Shown: positions 14,811 through 16,262 of the stretch, piece after piece
Layout: each line of letters opens with the position of its first letter
How positions within the stretch are numbered: the stretch's first letter is position 1
NCBI GenBank assembly: GCA_021781285.1
Contig: JAJXXD010000186.1
Coordinates: 1-16,262, forward strand
Reading direction: 5' to 3'
DNA from: a bacterium
GTDB taxonomy: Bacteria; SZUA-79; Acidulodesulfobacterales; Acidulodesulfobacteraceae
DNA: 16,262 bases
Notes under the pieces: generated by a model
The model's database searches: none
Told to the model about the DNA's origin: nothing
What the model saw: only the letters and a program-made list of their open reading frames with translations
Position numbers and translations under genes: made by a program

Positions 14811-14898
14811 GATTCGAACCCCCGAAGGGCGATAGCCCGTAAGGGGAAGTTCGTCGCCTTTAGCGTCCTTAAGGACGCTCATCCCTCCCTCTCCGCCA
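14811..14898 (-). pseudogene. Degenerate tRNA-Ser relic, opposite strand
   Basis: Read on the minus strand, this stretch keeps serine-tRNA blocks in the right order: GGAGAGGGAGGGATG at the 5' end, AAAGGCGA after the D arm, and CGGGGGTTCGAATCC at the T arm. Between the first two blocks the D arm is replaced by AGCGTCCTTAAGGACGCT, a perfect 18-bp palindrome (14862-14879). The anticodon and variable arms are replaced by a sequence with the hairpin GGGC-GATA-GCCC (14827-14838). No matching acceptor 3' strand is present. It is a broken or heavily rearranged copy; an integration-site remnant is an alternative. Confidence 0.6.
14862..14879. repeat. 18-bp perfect palindrome in the tRNA relic
   Basis: AGCGTCCTTAAGGACGCT is entirely self-complementary and occupies the place of the D arm in the downstream tRNA relic. 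It is followed by CATCC, as the inserts in the upstream relic are followed by CATT. Confidence 0.8.
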
Positions 14899-14927
14899 AT
14901 CTTCTTTCGCCGCCGGCTCACGTAAAT

Positions 14928-15269
14928 ATGAAATTTAACTACGACGTAAATTATATTACAAAAATTACTAAGCTAAGCAAAGAGTTTGTTCTGGAATTGC
15001 TTAAATATTTTGACGGTCTTCCTTTGCAGGCGAAACTTGAAGCGTTCTACATAAGCAAGATAATTGAAGAAGACGACGAATTTGCATTTCATCAACACTA
15101 TTTCAATAAAGATAAATCTGCGGAATATGAATTTTCTTTATTTATTCTCGGAGTTGAAAGAATATACTCGGTAGAACACAGGGAAAGCGAAATAGAAGGC
15201 AAAAAACTTTCTTCTTATAAACTTAATTTAATTTCAAAAATAAAAGAACTAAGAAAGCTAAATGAGTAA
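14928..15269 (+). CDS. Small protein of unknown function, coupled to the DsrN-like gene
   Basis: I do not recognise this 113-residue protein. It is soluble and charged, predicted mostly helical, with no signal peptide, membrane segment or cysteine; glutamate and lysine dominate. Residues 25-50 (LKYFDGLPLQAKLEAFYISKIIEED) and a lysine-rich C-terminal helix are the most structured parts. It is not DsrD-like by eye. The stop overlaps the next start by 8 bp (ATGAGTAA), which implies translational coupling and perhaps joint function with the amidase. The ATG lacks a Shine-Dalgarno and begins 29 bp after the tRNA relic. Its coding status rests on length, codon use like the neighbours and the overlap. 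Confidence 0.7.
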   Translation: MKFNYDVNYITKITKLSKEFVLELLKYFDGLPLQAKLEAFYISKIIEEDDEFAFHQHYFNKDKSAEYEFSLFILGVERIYSVEHRESEIEGKKLSSYKLNLISKIKELRKLNE

Positions 15270-16262
15270 TATTGCCGAAAATAGCAAAAAAAATAACCGC
15301 ATTAACGGAATTTATATATCCGCCGTTAAAAGAAATTCCGGCAAAACCACTATTTCGATGGCGCTGTCGCGTTTATTAAGGAATAAAGGGCTTTCAGTTC
15401 AGCCGTTTAAAAAAGGCCCCGATTTTATCGACCCCATGTGGCTCAATATTGCCTCTGGCAAACGAACTTATAATCTTGATTTTTATTTTATGTCCGGAAA
15501 TAAAATAAGAAATCACTTTATAAATCATTCGTTAGATTCCGAAATCAGTATAGTAGAGGGGAATCACGGTTTGCACGATTCCTTCGATATATACGGAAAA
15601 TCTTCCAATGCCGAGATGGCAAAACTTTTAGGCCTTCCGGTAATTCTCCTAATAGACGTGGGCGAGCTGAACAGGGGCGTAGTCCCGCTTATTTTAGGAT
15701 TTCAGGAATTCGACAAAGAGGTGAATATAAAAGGAATTATCCTCAATAAAGTCCACAGCAAAAGGCATGAAAAAAATTTGCTTAGGGCTATTAAATATTA
15801 TACCGATTTAAAGGTTGTGGGCAATATTCCCAATAATCCGGAGTTTTCGGTAAAGCAGAGGCATCTCGGTCTTTTATCGACTCTCTCTGCCGAAGAAGTC
15901 GAAAAACTTGTCGCGGAAATGTCTTCTAAAATTTCTGAATATATAGATTTGGAAAGTATTATAAAGATTTCAAAAGCGGCAAATAAATCATACCCCGATA
16001 TCGCCGATATCAAAATAAAAAGAAACAGGGCCGATTCTAAGCCTAACGTCCGCAATCTCCTTAAAATAGGTCTTGCCTACGACAATGCGTTTAATTTTTA
16101 TTATAACGAAAATTTAGAAGCTCTTGAAGATTTAGGGTGCGAAATAATTAAATTTTCCCCTATAGAAGACAAACATCTTCCGGACGTCGATGCGCTATAT
16201 ATAGGGGGCGGTTTCCCCGAAATATTTTCCGGAGTTCTTCAGGCAAATATCGGCATAAGAAA
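15262..16262 (+). CDS. CbiA/CobB-family cobyrinate or siroheme a,c-diamide synthase, DsrN-like, partial
   Basis: The frame runs open from ATG 15262 to the window edge (333 codons); about 120 or more residues are missing. The family amidates carboxylates of a tetrapyrrole with glutamine and ATP. Visible motifs: ATP-binding loop AVKRNSGKTT (21-30), KKGPDFIDPMW (50-60), EGNHGLHD, and the start of the glutamine amidotransferase part, AYDNAFNFYY and LYIGGGFPEIF. The catalytic cysteine lies beyond the window. The DPMWL and NLDFYFM segments, where cobyrinate synthases usually have DPxxH, recall DsrN, which amidates siroheme for dissimilatory sulfite reductase. No cobalamin gene is nearby. Family is firm; the DsrN subgroup is from memory of motifs and moderately likely. 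Confidence 0.88.
   Translation, partial: MSNIAENSKKNNRINGIYISAVKRNSGKTTISMALSRLLRNKGLSVQPFKKGPDFIDPMWLNIASGKRTYNLDFYFMSGNKIRNHFINHSLDSEISIVEGNHGLHDSFDIYGKSSNAEMAKLLGLPVILLIDVGELNRGVVPLILGFQEFDKEVNIKGIILNKVHSKRHEKNLLRAIKYYTDLKVVGNIPNNPEFSVKQRHLGLLSTLSAEEVEKLVAEMSSKISEYIDLESIIKISKAANKSYPDIADIKIKRNRADSKPNVRNLLKIGLAYDNAFNFYYNENLEALEDLGCEIIKFSPIEDKHLPDVDALYIGGGFPEIFSGVLQANIGIR

Noticed and set aside
14658..14921. 87-codon minus-strand open frame across the tRNA region
   Set aside because: It is the antisense of tRNA-Ser; the EREGFEPPVS-type string is a well-known artefact of reading tRNA-Ser backwards.

Overview
The window is AT-rich bacterial chromosome with dense, mostly housekeeping coding and the codon use of a low-GC genome. 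The gene set (QueH, PlsY, Mrp, thioredoxin, Lon, Hsp20, GalU, ThiL, two CNNM/CBS transporters and a PilZ protein) fits a Gram-negative anaerobe or microaerophile. A lipobox lipoprotein with a glycine zipper supports a cell envelope of that kind. The last gene resembles DsrN, the siroheme amidase of dissimilatory sulfite reductase clusters, so a deltaproteobacterial-type sulfur-metabolising organism is a reasonable guess. I infer this from single genes and see no taxonomic marker.

Layout. Positions 1-296 hold the 3' end of queH. A plus-strand pair follows: a PilZ-domain protein and a glycine-zipper lipoprotein. Convergent to these, on the minus strand, a two-winged-helix/zinc-ribbon regulator is joined to plsY with no gap (TAA then ATG). 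A divergent, operator-rich spacer (3478-3649) separates the regulator from a plus-strand radical SAM-like enzyme with an unusual CX8CX2C motif. Next come mrp, with an odd cysteine- and histidine-rich N-terminus, and trxA. That block ends at a long palindromic terminator (6498-6530).

From 13715 down to 6564 a minus-strand series reads galU, hsp20, lon, thiL, then two CNNM/CorC-type proteins, with short gaps or overlaps throughout except the 97 bp before lon. A spacer with divergent sigma70-like promoters separates galU from a plus-strand TlpA/ResA-type thioredoxin.

Positions 14467-14927 contain no protein gene. They hold one intact tRNA-Ser(CGA) flanked by two serine-tRNA relics in opposite orientations. 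The upstream relic is identical to the intact gene over long blocks but is interrupted by two short hairpin-forming inserts. The downstream relic has an 18-bp perfect palindrome in place of its D arm. This is the most unusual part of the window. Beyond it, a small gene of unknown function overlaps by 8 bp the start of a CbiA/CobB-family (DsrN-like) amidase that runs off the end.

Together the genes cover tRNA modification, phospholipid acylation, Fe-S cluster delivery, thiol redox, protein quality control, UDP-glucose supply and thiamine diphosphate synthesis. No phage, transposase, CRISPR array or defence gene was seen.
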